Origin: Tachypleus tridentatus
Lineage: Eukaryota; Arthropoda; Merostomata; Xiphosura; Limulidae
Length of the DNA stretch: 64,000 bases
Direction of reading: 5' to 3'
NCBI RefSeq assembly: GCF_004210375.1
Contig: NC_134825.1
Coordinates: 68,067,558 to 68,131,557 of the forward strand
Position numbers and translations under genes: made by a program. Positions 9,595-22,439 of the stretch are shown piece after piece (position 1 is the first letter of the stretch; each line of letters starts with the position of its first letter). The notes under the pieces are model-generated. The model was given only the letters and a program-made list of their open reading frames with translations. It was not told the origin of the DNA and did no database searches.

Positions 9595-10333
9595 AATTGT
9601 AAGCAATGAGATCAGGAGACCTTCAGTGAGAATAAGCAAGAAGAATGGAGAGTTTTTTAAAGACCTCTTGAATATACAGTAAAAAATCTTTTATCCCTTC
9701 TTCTGAGTGAGATATATACACTTATATGGGTGAAAGAGCGCTAAAAATACTCAAATACAGAAACTGTTAAACGCGAGGAAGTCTAAGACTTCACTTGGAC
9801 AACGAAAGTGCCGGTCGCCTAACCTGGAGCGATGGCGACAACCACTTAGTAGGAAAAAACATGACATCTAGAAACCAAGATAATTAAAAAAGACAGCTCA
9901 TGACAACAAGAGACAAAGAAATAAAAAACACAAATAAGCAGTATGAGAAATAAAATGAGACCAGAAATTATATTGTTAAACGAAGAAAAATCGGATAACA
10001 TCTGCTCCCAACTAAACAAAAAAAAAACCGATCCGAGAAAGTATCGGTCGCACCGATAAAGGCTCATCAAAGAAGCAACAACAAGAAAATACCCAACACT
10101 AGAATAAAATAACACATTAGCGCACACGAACAAAGAAAGAGCAGAATCCTACAGACAACAACTACAAAACACTTTCAAAACAAAACGACCCAGACATGAA
10201 CACCTATTTTTACAACACAGTAAACAGTCATTTAACAAATAACACAGAATTATACAAACCATATTTTCCAATCAATATTAAAAACAATAACATCACAACA
10301 TAAATGACTATAATAATCTACTGCTTCTTAAAA
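9595..10333 (+). pseudogene. Jockey-like LINE: 5' UTR fused to linker
   Basis: The Jockey 5' UTR (9595-9868) runs into the first codons of ORF1 (atgacatctagaaacc) and then directly into the post-endonuclease linker (caagagacaaagaaataaaa onward). ORF1 and endonuclease are lost by one internal deletion. A SINE interrupts it at 10334. Confidence 0.75.
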
Positions 10334-10619
10334 GTTTCGGCTCGGCATGGCCAAGCGTGTTAAGACTCTAATCTGAGGGTCGCGGTTTCGCATTCCCGTC
10401 GCGCCAAACATGCTCGCCCTTTCAGCCGTGGAGGCGTTATAATGTGACGAACAATCCCACTGTTCGTTGGTATAAGAGTAGCCCAAGAGTTGGCAGTGGG
10501 TGGTGATGACTAGCTGCCTTCCATCTAGTCTTACTTTCCTAAATTAGGGACGGCTAGCACAGACAGCTCTCGAGTTGCTTAGTGCGAAATTCAAAAAACA
10601 AACAATCAAAAAACAAACA
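10334..10619 (+). repeat. SINE family A, near full length
   Basis: Best-preserved SINE A of the unit: cggcatggccaagcgtgttaa head, tRNA-like T arm, conserved core, aaacaaacaatc tail. Flanked by the target duplication ttcttaaaa (10325-10333 and 10620-10628). Inserted in the Jockey linker. Confidence 0.9.
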
Positions 10620-10628
10620 TTCTTAAAA

Positions 10629-10890
10629 TTTACATTAACATAACTCAAATAAGTAATTAAGAATTCAAGAAACAAATCACCAGAAAGTGATGGCATGCAA
10701 GAAATTCTCTTCAAAAAAGGCACTTAATAATAAATAATAGACTTTCCATATTTTGGAAATAACATCAAAATTACCCAAGAAACAAAACGGATTCAGTGAA
10801 CTTAGACAAAAGACATATCACTTAGTAAGGTTAACTGAAACAATAATTATTAGATTTAACAAGAAAAGAATTAGGCGAAGAACAAACTAT
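10629..10890 (+). pseudogene. Jockey-like LINE RT fingers, ending at fold-back junction
   Basis: Encodes LEITSKLPKKQNGFSELRQK and YHLVRLTETIIIRF, then RRRTNYA. At 10891 it switches abruptly to the reverse complement of the Jockey linker, giving two Jockey pieces in tail-to-tail orientation. Confidence 0.7.
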
Positions 10891-11411
10891 GCCATGAACT
10901 GTCTTCTTAATTGTCTTCGTTGTTTTATGAGTGTTATTAGTTGTTTATTTGATTTCCATGCGTTATTTTTAGTTATTTGCTGCTTTTAGTAGGCACACCG
11001 TGATTATTTGACTACAACTATCAGCTTCTTTGTAGTCGAATTTGTCTTCTTTAAAGGTTATATCTTCATCGGGGGTGAGATCGAAAGTACCATATTGGTA
11101 CCATATCTACCATATTGGTAGAAGATCACTGTCAACATCTTTTCCCACGTTCAAATTTAATAACTTTGGTCTGATATTTAAGGAGGTGTCCAAGGTATCA
11201 GTTGTATTTGTAGCGTACGTGGTATGCGTAGGTTCACTGTCGTTTATTAGGGCGATGGTAATTCATCAATGAATTGCAATAGGTGTCATCCATTTGTATT
11301 TGTGGATTTATGTCAAAGTTTTTATGTTTACTATTCAGATCACATATTACCATTGTATTTTGGTTGTGGGAAAGATGTTGTGGAATAGATTTATGTCAAT
11401 ACATTTGGTTG
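10891..11411 (-). pseudogene. Jockey-like endonuclease end (antisense), unit 2
   Basis: Unit 2 counterpart of 1167-1688: antisense linker and endonuclease C-terminus, frame broken. Confidence 0.7.
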
Positions 11412-11610
11412 GTGATATATCTACTATAAAATTCTTAAATTAATATAAATCCCTAGTTTGACATAACTAAAATTGATAAACGCTGTATATATGGAGTGAA
11501 AATAGAAATTTTTTGTTCGAAAACATCATGTAGACACCACTTCCAGCCTTGTTTCTTTACTTTCTTAGAACCTCTAGTTTTTGGTTGGAAAATATAATAT
11601 TAACATTTGG
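11412..11610 (+). repeat. tRNA 3'-flank fragment, unit 2
   Basis: Counterpart of 1689-1885, again fused to Jockey on both sides and lacking a tRNA. Confidence 0.65.
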
Positions 11611-12040
11611 GGATTCAACAATAATAATCAGATTTAACAACAAAAGTGTAAGGCGAAGAACAAACTATCCTAAGAGCCTAACTGGTAAAAACAATGGAGT
11701 AACAGCTGAAACCATCCTCAAAATATACAAAACGTATATAACTGTAATAGACTATGCAGCTCCAGCGTGGATTAACGTTAGCAAAGAACAATTCTAAACC
11801 AAACAAGAGTCATTATAAAATATACTACTTTCGACAGCATGCAGAGTGCCCAAAAAACCATTTCTTCAAAGTTTATGCATAAATATTCAAACCCACAAAC
11901 AATAGTAGATAGACCCCTACATACAACAATAAAATATTTCGACAAAATGTGGAGAAAAATGAACTATTATGCGAACTCGATAGGTATTGCATATAGATAG
12001 TCCTGAACACCTCTCCGCGATTAATATACAAATTATACAC
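11611..12040 (+). pseudogene. Jockey-like RT C-terminus, unit 2
   Basis: Counterpart of 1886-2312, with block RRRTNYPKSLTGKNNGV and YAAPAWINVSKEQF. Confidence 0.7.
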
Positions 12041-12228
12041 CTGAACAGAGGAGGAAACAGCACAATACCTTACCGTTGAAAATGATGTCGAAGAGATGTT
12101 CTTAATATTATATTTTTTACGTGTGATTGTTTTAACAAAGCTATATTAATATTTTGAACGATAAGTTGATATTAAACATACTGTATAGTTTCTTAACGAA
12201 ATTATACGTTTTTCAAATAAAGCAACAA

Positions 12229-12299
12229 GCCATCATAGCTCAGAGGTAGAGCACTGGTTTCGTAAACCAGGGTCGTGAGTTCGAACCTCACTGATGGCT
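12229..12299 (+). tRNA. tRNA-Thr (CGT), unit 2 position I
   Basis: As the gene at 2502 but 71 nt: the G run after the anticodon stem is one base shorter (ccagggtc against ccaggggtc). This could be a real variable-loop change or a homopolymer read error. Confidence 0.85.
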
Positions 12300-12744
12300 T
12301 GCACACCTTCAACTTGATGAATGCTTATACTTCTATCATATCCAGTTGGACAAATTCATATGAAATTACTTTAACATAAAGATGGCGATACATCATTCTT
12401 CACGTATTTTAAATTTTCATTAAAATAGACATCTCTGATTAAAAAAATTAAACTGCGTTTGCCATGCTTCTATTAATGTTACACAGCTTGTGGAAATCAA
12501 TATTTTCGAAACTGCTTTTAGAATAAGCCTGCTTTTGACATATGTGTTACCAAAATCTTATATTAATATAAATCCCGAGTTTGACTTTACTAAACTTGAC
12601 AAATACCTAAGACATGGAGTAAAAATAGAAATTTCTGGTTCGAAAACATGATGTAGACACCACTTCCAGCCCTGTTTCTTTACTTTCTTAGAGCACCTAG
12701 TTTTAGGCTGGAAAATACAATATTTGCATTTGGATTCACCGTTT
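12300..12744. other. tRNA-Thr 3' flank, unit 2
   Basis: Conserved non-coding flank. Nothing further recognisable. Confidence 0.5.
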
Positions 12745-13217
12745 TTCTTCTTTTCATTATTTATTTATTTTTTAATAATTTTATGTTAATTATCGCTCTC
12801 AGATCGGAATGTCTATAAAGATAATTCATATTCTGAGGCATAATAGAACCGACTTCTTTTCTTGCCGAAAACTTTTATTCCGGTTACGCGTGGATAAAAG
12901 AACAGAACAAACTCTACGAACAGAGACCAAAGACTCCTGAAAAGGTCACCTGTTCTTACCACTCGTACAACTGTACACTAATGTGTTGTTTACCAGCCAA
13001 TCATTAGAAACTAAAATGTCACATAAAGGACACTTAGCGTTGCAATTTGTACTGTTGTGACATCAGTAAAAATGTGCTCATGCAATGAATCACTGAAATG
13101 ATTATGTACTCTGAAGGCTATAACACCTTGAGACATATAAATTTGAAAAGCAATAAATAAAAACAATTTGCTACTGTTAATTTTTGTTTTATTTCGTTTT
13201 GAAGAAGAACACTTTCA
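12745..13217 (+). promoter_or_regulatory. Block X copy, unit 2 position I
   Basis: Nearly identical to 3010-3494, with the CCAAT, TGACATCA and atataaattt motifs kept. Confidence 0.35.
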
Positions 13218-13471
13218 GAGGCGTGGTCAGGTGGTTAATGCTCTCGAATCGTAATGTGAGGATTCGTGTTCAAACATGCTCGCTCTTTCGATGGAAGGGC
13301 TGTTACAATGTGATAGGTTAATTCCACTATTCATTGGTAAAAGAGTAGCCCAAGAGTTGGCGGTGGTTGGTAAAGACTAGTTGCCTTTCATCTAGTCTTT
13401 CACTGCTAAATTAATGTCGGCTAGCGCAGGTATCCGTATGTGGCTTTGCGCGAAATTCAAAACAAACAAAC
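13218..13471 (+). repeat. SINE family A, unit 2
   Basis: Counterpart of 3495-3750. Confidence 0.8.
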
Positions 13472-13963
13472 AATTCTAAACAATGAGATCAGGAGACCTT
13501 CAGTGAGAATAAGCAAGAAGAATGGAGAAAAGCTCCTGAACATACAGGAAAAAAAACTTTAACTTTCCTTCTGAGTGAGATATCTACACTTATGTGGGCG
13601 AAAGAGCACTAAGAAATACTCATATAAGTTAGAGAAACTGTTAAACGCGACGAAGCCTAAGACTTCACCTGGATGACGAAAGTGCGGGTCGCCTAACCTG
13701 GAGCGATGGCGACAACCGCTTAGAACAAAAAGAACATGACGTCTAAAAACCAAGACGCACGCCCTTCCAGTGGCCTGAAAAACAAGCTAAGTAAATCTAG
13801 TTCATTAGGTGGCCAGAAATCAGATGTAATTTCAAATGCAGTTAATAATACCCCATTCATGGTCATATGTAATGTGGCCAAAACACAATTATCATCTTTT
13901 GATGATGATAAAGATATTAATATAAGGAGAAAACGAAAAACAAGAAGAAAAATAGTCACGTTA
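13472..13963 (+). pseudogene. Jockey-like 5' UTR and ORF1 start, unit 2
   Basis: ORF1 is open here from ATG 13736: MTSKNQDARPSSGLKNKLSK, a middle LGGQKSDVISNAV, and a basic NIRRKRKTRRKI end. Reading continues briefly into the Tc1 terminus (to 13999). It has no domain that can be named; position and the longer homologue at 42332 identify it as ORF1. Confidence 0.65.
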
Positions 13964-14344
13964 CGACAGAAAGTGTTCGTACACCTGCGTCCCGAGTAGT
14001 CTTTTGCTCATAACTTAAAAAGTATTACGATTAGGCTAATAGATGTGTGGTGTATTATAAACATTATACTAACACACGTTTACATAAACTTGTATGTAAA
14101 TTAAACGACAAATAAATTGTTTATAAAGAAATAACCAAAAATAGGAAGAGCAGAAAGTGATCGTACAGTTCAGAACGTGTCAAAAACTGATGTTCCCGTA
14201 AAAATTTTGTTTTTTTTTTGGCGAGTAAATTACATTATACCATTCCAGAACTAGACACTGGGTTCATAATTATTGGAATTTAGCCAGCAAAAAATTTACT
14301 TCCGGCAATTTAGCGCCATCTCCGTCATTATCTGCTTGGTCATC

Positions 14345-15495
14345 ATGACGAACAGGAAACAACTGTCCAATGATTTAAAAGAACCGAATTATTGTAAAAT
14401 ACAAGTCTCGTGTGTCTCTTTCCGGTATTGCTACACAAATTAATGTGCCGAAATTTACTGTTCAAAGCATAATTGCCAAGTTTAAGCTTATAGAATCAAC
14501 CGCTAACCTTCCTCGTTCCAGACGCCCCACCAAAATTCGAGAGAGAACCAAGTGGAAGGTTTTCAGAAGTTTAGTAGGAATTCTCGTTTAACACGTAATG
14601 ACACACAGAAACTGGTAAGGGAAACTGGAGTGAAGTAAGCACCTTTACAGTTACGAACATGTTACGTTCTTCTGGGTTCAAAGCATGCCTGCCCCCCAGT
14701 GGCTTAGCGGTACGTCTGCGGATTTACAACGCTAAAAACCGGGTTTCGATACTCGTGGTGGGCAGAGCACGGATAGCCCAGTGTGTAGCTCTGTGCTTAT
14801 TTTAAAACAGCAACAACAACATCAAAGCATGCCGTCCTCGTAGAACTCCATATTTAAAGCCTGTTCATTTAGAAACACGATTGAGGTATGCAAGAAAACA
14901 TGTAGTTAAACAATTTACCTATTGGAAGAATATTCTTTGGTCAGACGAGACTAAAATCGAGCTCTTCGGCCACAGCGATGTTCGCTATATTTTCCGTAAG
15001 AAGGGGGAACGAAATCTTCCAAGGAACACCGTCCATACAGTTAAATACGGAAGTGGCTCGATCATGCTATGGGGTTCCTTCAGCTCTTCTGGTGTAGGCA
15101 GCCTTCACCACGTCAACGGAATCATGAAAATAGAAGAGTACGTTGATATATTAGGCACTTATATCGAGAATGATGGTTGTAACTTGCGGCATAAGCGTCG
15201 TTCGATCTTCCAGCACGACAATGACCCTAGGCACACATCGAAATATGTGCAAACCTGGTTGCAGAGGAACCATATAAGCGTTCTGGAGTGGCCATCACAG
15301 TCACACGATCTCAAACCAATTGAAAACGTTTGGCATAAGTCGAAGACCAGGGTTTATCAGCGTCATCGGAAAAACTTGGAAGAGTTGGAGGCCTTCTGTA
15401 AAGAAGAATGGAAAAAAAATACCAGTACTGTCAAACGATCATGGAGGGCTATGAGGAGAGATTGCGCCAAGTATTGTTACACAACTGACCATTAA
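14345..15495 (+). pseudogene. Tc1 transposase (DD34E), unit 2
   Basis: Same early frameshift and SINE interruption as in unit 1. The catalytic ORF 14881-15495 is identical in protein sequence to unit 1, with WSDETKIELF, HDNDPRHTSK and DLKPIENVW. Confidence 0.9.
14690..14821 (+). repeat. SINE family B in Tc1, unit 2
   Basis: Same insertion as 4971-5102, target duplication at 14678-14689 and 14822-14833. Confidence 0.92.
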
Positions 15496-15708
15496 AGTGG
15501 ACGCACGAACACTTTCTGCTTCTCCTATGTTTGGTTATTTGTTTATAAACAGTTTATTTGTCGTTCAATTTACATAAATATGTATGTAAAAGTGTGTTAG
15601 AATAATATTTATAATATACTCTACTTTCATTATCCTAATCTTGATACTTTTTAAGTTGTGACGAAGAAAACTACTCACGACGCAGGCGTACGAACACTTT
15701 CTGTCCTA

Positions 15709-17875
15709 ACTGTGGTACCAAAATTTTGAAGTAGAGCAATTGAAAACACCAGCAATTGTAGTTATACAATGCTAAAATTGCCAAAGATATGGTCACGTAT
15801 CAGCGGCACGTTTGAAAACACCGAGGTGACGTGGACATGGCGGTAAGCACCATATATTTGTCTGTAAAAAATAGTAAGAAAAACCTAATTGTTGCAACTG
15901 CATAAAACACACACAGCAAACTACAAAGTTTGCGACAAGTACAAAAAAATAAAGCAACATATCTATGAAATAAAAACAACAAGACCAATTCCAAACGATA
16001 TAACTAACACAACTGCATAAGAAACACACGCTGCTACAACAACAGATACAGTGACAAATGCAGAAAAGCTGAAGGAAAACATCACACAACAAAAATCACA
16101 CACAAGAGAAGAACAAAACCAAACCAAAATAGTGAAAAATACACAAGAACTTAACAAACACACAGACACAACAAACCCTCAAGAACACCTAGACCTACGC
16201 ATACTACGCAAGCTATAAATACAAAAGATATCTTAGACATCTGCCTCACACTCTTTAATATTAGACAAAAGTTATTAAATTTTAATGTGGAAAAAGATGT
16301 TGACAGTGATCTTCTTCCAATGTGGTGTACCTTCGATTTCGATCTCCATAAAGATATAACCTTTAAACAAGACCAATTAATTGCAATTAAGCTAATTGAC
16401 AAAAATATCAGAAAGAATTAGACAACATATTACCAGAAAATGTTGAGCATACAGCCAACAACAAAGTAAAAGTTGATAGTTATAGTCAAATAATCACACA
16501 GTACCTACCAAAATCAGCATCGGATACTGTACCATAGGAACAACATAAAACTATAAATAACGCATGGAAATCGAACAAACAACTAATAACACAATAAAGA
16601 AAAGACAATTAAGAAGACAGTTCATGGAACAAGAGACAAAGAAATAAAAACACAAGTAAGCAGTATGAGAAATAAAATGAGACCAGAAATTATATTGTTA
16701 AACGAAGAAAAATCGGATAACATTTGCTTCCAACTAAACGAAAAAAAAAAAACAAATCGATCCTAGAAAGTTTCGGTCGCACCTATAAAGACTCACCAAA
16801 GAAGCCACAACAAGAAAATACCCAACACTAGAATAAAATAACACATTAGCGCACACAAACAAAGAAAAAGCAGAAGCCTCCAGACAACAACTACAAAACA
16901 CTTTCAAAACAAAACGACCCAGACGTGAACACCTATTTTACAATAGAGTAAACAGTCATGTAACAAATAACACAGAATTATCCAAACCATATTTCCCAAT
17001 CAATATTAACAACGATAACACCACAACATAAATGACTATAATAATCTACTCCTTCTTAAAAATTTACATTAACATAACTCAAACAAGCAATTAAGAATTC
17101 AAGAAACAAATCACCAGAAAAGGACGGCATACAAGAAATTCTCTTCAAGAAAGGCACTTTGAAAGTATTTGATCATCTATTAGAAATTTTTCATTTATCG
17201 TTCTACCCTTGCTACATCTCAGTTTCTTGGAAGCAAGCTAATACATTAATGTTTCATAAAGAAGGTATGCTAGCCAATAAACCAAACAGTTATCGACCAA
17301 TCAGCCTGACCAGCTGTGTATGAAAAATTCTTGAACGAATAATCAGTAATAGACTCTACACATTTTTGGAAATAACGTCAAAATTACTCGAGAGACAAAA
17401 CGGATTAAGAAAACTTAGACAAAAGGCATATCACTTAGTAAGGTTAACTGAAACAATAATAATCAGATTTAACAACAAAAGTATAAGGCGAAGAACAAAC
17501 TATCCTAGGAGCCTAACTGGTAAAAACAATGGAGTAACAGCTGAAACCATCCTCAAAATATACAAAACGTATATAACTGTAATATACTATGCAGCTCCAG
17601 CGTGGATTAACGTTAGCAAAGAACAATTCTAAACCAAACAAGAGTCATTATAAAATATACTACTTTCGACAGCATGTAGAGTGCCCAAAACCACTTCTTC
17701 AAAGTTTATGCATAAATATTCAAACCCACAAACAATAGTAGATAGACCCCTACATACTACAATAAAATATTTCGATAAAATGTGGAGAAAAAATGAACTA
17801 TTATGCGAACTCGATATGTATTGCATATAGATAGTCCTGAACACCTCTCCGCGATTAATATACAAATTATACACC
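15709..17875 (+). pseudogene. Jockey-like ORF1 end/endonuclease/linker/RT, unit 2
   Basis: Counterpart of 5990-8160 with the same internal deletions, including the missing RT palm. Confidence 0.8.
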
Positions 17876-18060
17876 TGAACAGAGGAGGAAACAGCACAAT
17901 ACCTTACCGTTGAAAATGTTGTCGAAGATATGTTCTTAATATTATATTTTTACGTGTGATTGTTTTAACAATGCTATATTAATATTTTGAACGATAAGTT
18001 GATATTGAACATACTGTATAGTTTCTTAACGAAATTATACGTTTTCAAATAAAGCAACAA

Positions 18061-18131
18061 GCCATCATAGCTCAGAGGTAGAGCACTGGTTTCGTAAACC
18101 AGGGTCGTGAGTTCGAACCTCACTGGTGGCT
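18061..18131 (+). tRNA. tRNA-Thr (CGT), unit 2 position II
   Basis: As 8348-8419 but one G shorter after the anticodon stem (71 nt). Anticodon loop TTCGTAA. Confidence 0.85.
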
Positions 18132-18569
18132 TGCACACCTTTAACTTGATGAATGCTTATACTTCTATCATATCCAGTTGAACAAATTCATATAAATTTA
18201 CTTTAGGATAAAGATTGCGATACATCATTCTTTACGTATTTTAAATTTTCATTAAGATATACATCTTTGTTTAAAAAAATTAAACTGCGTTTTCCATGCT
18301 TGTATTAATGTTACACAGCTTGTGGAAATCAATATTTTCGAAACTGCTTTTAGAATAAGCATGTTTTGACATATGTGTTACCAAAATCTTATATTAATAT
18401 AAATCCTGAGTTTGACTTTACTAAACTTGACAAATACCTAAGACATGGAGTAAAAATAGAAATTTCTGGTTCGAAAACGTGATGTAGACACCACTTCCAG
18501 CCTTGTTTCTTTACTTTCTTAGAGCACCTAGTTTTAGGCTGAAAAATACAATATTTGCATTTGGATTCA

Positions 18570-19033
18570 CCGTTTTTCTTATTTTCATTATTTATTTAAT
18601 TTTTGATAATTTTATGTTAATTATCGCTCTCAGATCAGAATGTCTATAAAGATAATTCATATTCTGAGGCATATTAGAACCGACTTCTTTTCTTGCCGAA
18701 AACTTTTATTCCGGTTACGCTGGATAAGAGAACAGGACAAACTCTACGAACAGAGACCAAAGACTGCCTGAATGGGTCACCTGTTCTTACTAATGTGTAG
18801 TCTACCAGCCAATCATTAGAAACTAAAATGTCACATAAAGAACACTTAGCGTTGCAATTTGTACTGTTGTGACATCAGTAAAAAAGTTGCTCATGCCATG
18901 AATCATTAACATAATTATGTACTCTGAAGGCTATAAGTTAACCTTGAGACATATAAATTTGAAAAGCAATAAATAAAAACAATTTGCTGCTGTTCATTTT
19001 TGTTTTATTTAGTCTTGAAGCAGAAAACTTTCA
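18570..19033 (+). promoter_or_regulatory. Block X copy, unit 2 position II
   Basis: Counterpart of 8870-9323. Confidence 0.35.
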
Positions 19034-19304
19034 GAGGCGTGGTCAGGTGGTTAATACTCTCGGATCGTAATGTGAGGTTTCGTGCTCGAATCTCTGTGAT
19101 ATCAAACATGCTTTCTCTTTGAACAGTGGGGCTGTTATAATGTGATAGGTCTATCCCACTACTCATTGGTAAAATAGTAGCCCAAAAGTTGGCGGTGGGT
19201 GGTAAAGACTAGTTGCCTTTCATCTGGTCTTTCACTCCTAAATTAATGTCGGCTAGCGCAAGTAGCTCTCGTGTGGCTTTGCGCAAAATTCACAACAAGC
19301 AAAC
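19034..19304 (+). repeat. SINE family A, unit 2
   Basis: Counterpart of 9324-9594. Confidence 0.8.
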
Positions 19305-20602
19305 AATTGTAAGCAATGAGATCAGGAGACCTTCAGTGAGAATAAGCAAGAAGAATGGAGAGTTTTTAAAGACCTCTTGAATATACAGTAAAAAAAAATC
19401 TTTATCCCTTCTTCTGAGTGAGATATATACACTTATATGGGTGAAAGAGCGCTAAAAATACTCAAATACAGAAACTGTTAAACGCGAGGAAGTCTAAGAC
19501 TTCACTTGGACAACGAAAGTGCCGGTCGCCTAACCTGGAGCGATGGCGACAACCACTTAGTAGGAAAAAACATGACATCTAGAAACCAAGATAATTAAAA
19601 AGACAGCTCATGACAACAAGAGACAAAGAAATAAAAACACAAATAAGCAGTATGAGAAATAAAATGAGACCAGAAATTATATTGTTAAACGAAGAAAAAT
19701 CGGATAACATCTGCTCCCAACTAAACAAAAAAAAAACCGATCCGAGAAAGTATCGGTCGCACCGATAAAGGCTCATCAAAGAAGCAACAACAAGAAAATA
19801 CCCAACACTAGAATAAAATAACACATTAGCGCACACGAACAAAGAAAGAGCAGAATCCTACAGACAACAACTACAAAACACTTTCAAAACAAAACGACCC
19901 AGACATGAACACCTATTTTTACAACACAGTAAACAGTCATTTAACAAATAACACAGAATTATACAAACCATATTTTCCAATCAATATTAAAAACAATAAC
20001 ATCACAACATAAATGACTATAATAATCTACTGCTTCTTAAAAAGTTTCGGCTCGGCATGGCCAAGCGTGTTAAGACTCCTAATCTGAGGGTCGCGGTTTC
20101 GCATTCCCGTCGCGCCAAACATGCTCGCCCTTTCAGCCGTGGAGGCGTTATAATGTGACGAACAATCCCACTGTTCGTTGGTATAAGAGTAGCCCAAGAG
20201 TTGGCAGTGGGTGGTGATGACTAGCTGCCTTCCATCTAGTCTTACTTTCCTAAATTAGGGACGGCTAGCACAGACAGCTCTCGAGTTGCTTAGTGCGAAA
20301 TTCAAAAAACAAACAATCAAAAAACAAACATTCTTAAAATTTACATTAACATAACTCAAATAAGTAATTAAGAATTCAAGAAACAAATCACCAGAAAGTG
20401 ATGGCATGCAAGAAATTCTCTTCAAAAAAGGCACTTAATAATAAATAATAGACTTTCCATATTTTTGGAAATAACATCAAAATTACCCAAGAAACAAAAC
20501 GGATTCAGTGAACTTAGACAAAAGACATATCACTTAGTAAGGTTAACTGAAACAATAATTATTAGATTTAACAAGAAAAGAATTAGGCGAAGAACAAACT
20601 AT
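19305..20602 (+). pseudogene. Jockey-like 5' UTR/linker/RT fingers with nested SINE, unit 2
   Basis: Counterpart of 9595-10890. Interrupted by the SINE at 20044-20330; ends at the fold-back junction at 20602/20603. Confidence 0.75.
20044..20330 (+). repeat. SINE family A, near full length, unit 2
   Basis: Counterpart of 10334-10619 with target duplication ttcttaaaa (second copy 20331-20339). Confidence 0.88.
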
Positions 20603-21125
20603 GCCATGAACTGTCTTCTTAATTGTCTTCGTTGTTTCATGAGTGTTATTAGTTGTTTATTTGATTTCCATGCGTTATTTTTTAGTTATTTGCTGCTTTT
20701 AGTAGGCACACCGTGATTATTTGACTACAACTATCAGCTTCTTTGTAGTCGAATTTGTCTTCTTTAAAGGTTATATCTTCATCGGGGGTGAGATCGAAAG
20801 TACCATATTGGTACCATATCTACCATATTGGTAGAAGATCACTGTCAACATCTTTTCCCACGTTCAAATTTAATAACTTTGGTCTGATATTTAAGGAGGT
20901 GTCCAAGGTATCAGTTGTATTTGTAGCGTACGTGGTATGCGTAGGTTCACTGTCGTTTATTAGGGCGATGGTAATTCATCAATGAATTGCAATAGGTGTC
21001 ATCCATTTGTATTTGTGGATTTATGTCAAAGTTTTATGTTTACTATTCAGATCACATATTACCATTGTATTTTGGTTGTGGGAAAGATGTTGTGGAATAG
21101 ATTTATGTCAATACATTTGGTTGGT
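20603..21125 (-). pseudogene. Jockey-like endonuclease end (antisense), unit 3
   Basis: Counterpart of 1167-1688. Confidence 0.68.
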
Positions 21126-21324
21126 GATATATCTACTATAAAATTCTTAAATTAATATAAATCCCTAGTTTGACATAACTAAAATTGATAAACGCTGTAT
21201 ATATGGAGTGAAAATAGAAATTTTTTGTTCGAAAACATCATGTAGACACCACTTCCAGCCTTGTTTCTTTACTTTCTTAGAACCTCTAGTTTTTGGTTGG
21301 AAAATATAATATTAACATTTGGAT
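21126..21324 (+). repeat. tRNA 3'-flank fragment, unit 3
   Basis: Counterpart of 1689-1885. Confidence 0.62.
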
Positions 21325-21750
21325 TCAACAATAATAATCAGATTTAACAACAAAAGTGTAAGGCGAAGAACAAACTATCCTAAGAGCCTAACTGGTAAAA
21401 CAATGGAGTAACAGCTGAAACCATCCTCAAAATATACAAAACGTATATAACTGTAATAGACTATGCAGCTCCAGCGTGGATTAACGTTAGCAAAGAACAA
21501 TTCTAAACCAAACAAGAGTCATTATAAAATATACTACTTTCGACAGCATGCAGAGTGCCCAAAAACCATTTCTTCAAAGTTTATGCATAAATATTCAAAC
21601 CCACAAACAATAGTAGATAGACCCCTACATACAACAATAAAATATTTCGACAAAATGTGGAGAAAAAATGAACTATTATGCGAACTCGATAGGTATTGCA
21701 TATAGATAGTCCTGAACACCTCTCCGCGATTAATATACAAATTATACACC
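21325..21750 (+). pseudogene. Jockey-like RT C-terminus, unit 3
   Basis: Counterpart of 1886-2312, with one A fewer in a homopolymer near 21398. Confidence 0.68.
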
Positions 21751-21936
21751 TGAACAGAGGAGGAAACAGCACAATACCTTACCGTTGAAAATGATGTCGA
21801 AGAGATGTTCTTAATATTATATTTTTTACGTGTGATTGTTTTAACAAAGCTATATTAATATTTTGAACGATAAGTTGATATTAAACATACTGTATAGTTT
21901 CTTAACGAAATTATACGTTTTCAAATAAAGCAACAA

Positions 21937-22008
21937 GCCATCATAGCTCAGAGGTAGAGCACTGGTTTCGTAAACCAGGGGTCGTGAGTTCGAACCTCAC
22001 TGATGGCT
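21937..22008 (+). tRNA. tRNA-Thr (CGT), unit 3 position I
   Basis: 72 nt, identical to the gene at 2502-2573, fully paired acceptor stem. Confidence 0.9.
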
Positions 22009-22439
22009 TGCACACCTTCAACTTGATGAATGCTTATACTTCTATCATATCCAGTTGGACAAATTCATATGAAATTACTTTAACATAAAGATGGCGATAC
22101 ATCATTCTTCACGTATTTTAAATTTTCATTAAAATAGACATCTCTGATTAAAAAAATTAAACTGCGTTTGCCATGCTTCTATTAATGTTACACAGCTTGT
22201 GGAAATCAATATTTTCGAAACTGCTTTTAGAATAAGCCTGCTTTTGACATATGTGTTACCAAAATCTTATATTAATATAAATCCCGAGTTTGACTTTACT
22301 AAACTTGACAAATACCTAAGACATGGAGTAAAAATAGAAATTTCTGGTTCGAAAACATGATGTAGACACCACTTCCAGCCCTGTTTCTTTACTTTCTTAG
22401 AGCACCTAGTTTTAGGCTGGAAAATACAATATTTGCATT

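Larger units (their letters stand above)
1167..10890 (+). repeat. Array unit 1 (9724 bp)
   Basis: First whole unit, from the fold-back Jockey junction to its next occurrence. Left of 1167 the antisense Jockey piece continues (to about 745), while in units 2-4 the same point is a fusion to a sense RT fragment. This marks the outer edge of the array. Confidence 0.9.
13964..15706 (+). mobile_element. Tc1-like transposon, unit 2
   Basis: Counterpart of 4243-5987 with the same TA flanks, IR/DR termini and nested SINE B. Confidence 0.92.
10891..20602 (+). repeat. Array unit 2 (9712 bp)
   Basis: Second whole unit. Its Tc1 body matches unit 1, while its Jockey 5' UTR differs from units 1, 3 and 4 (for example gcctaacc against gtctaacc near 13690), a sign of exchange between units. 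Confidence 0.9.
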
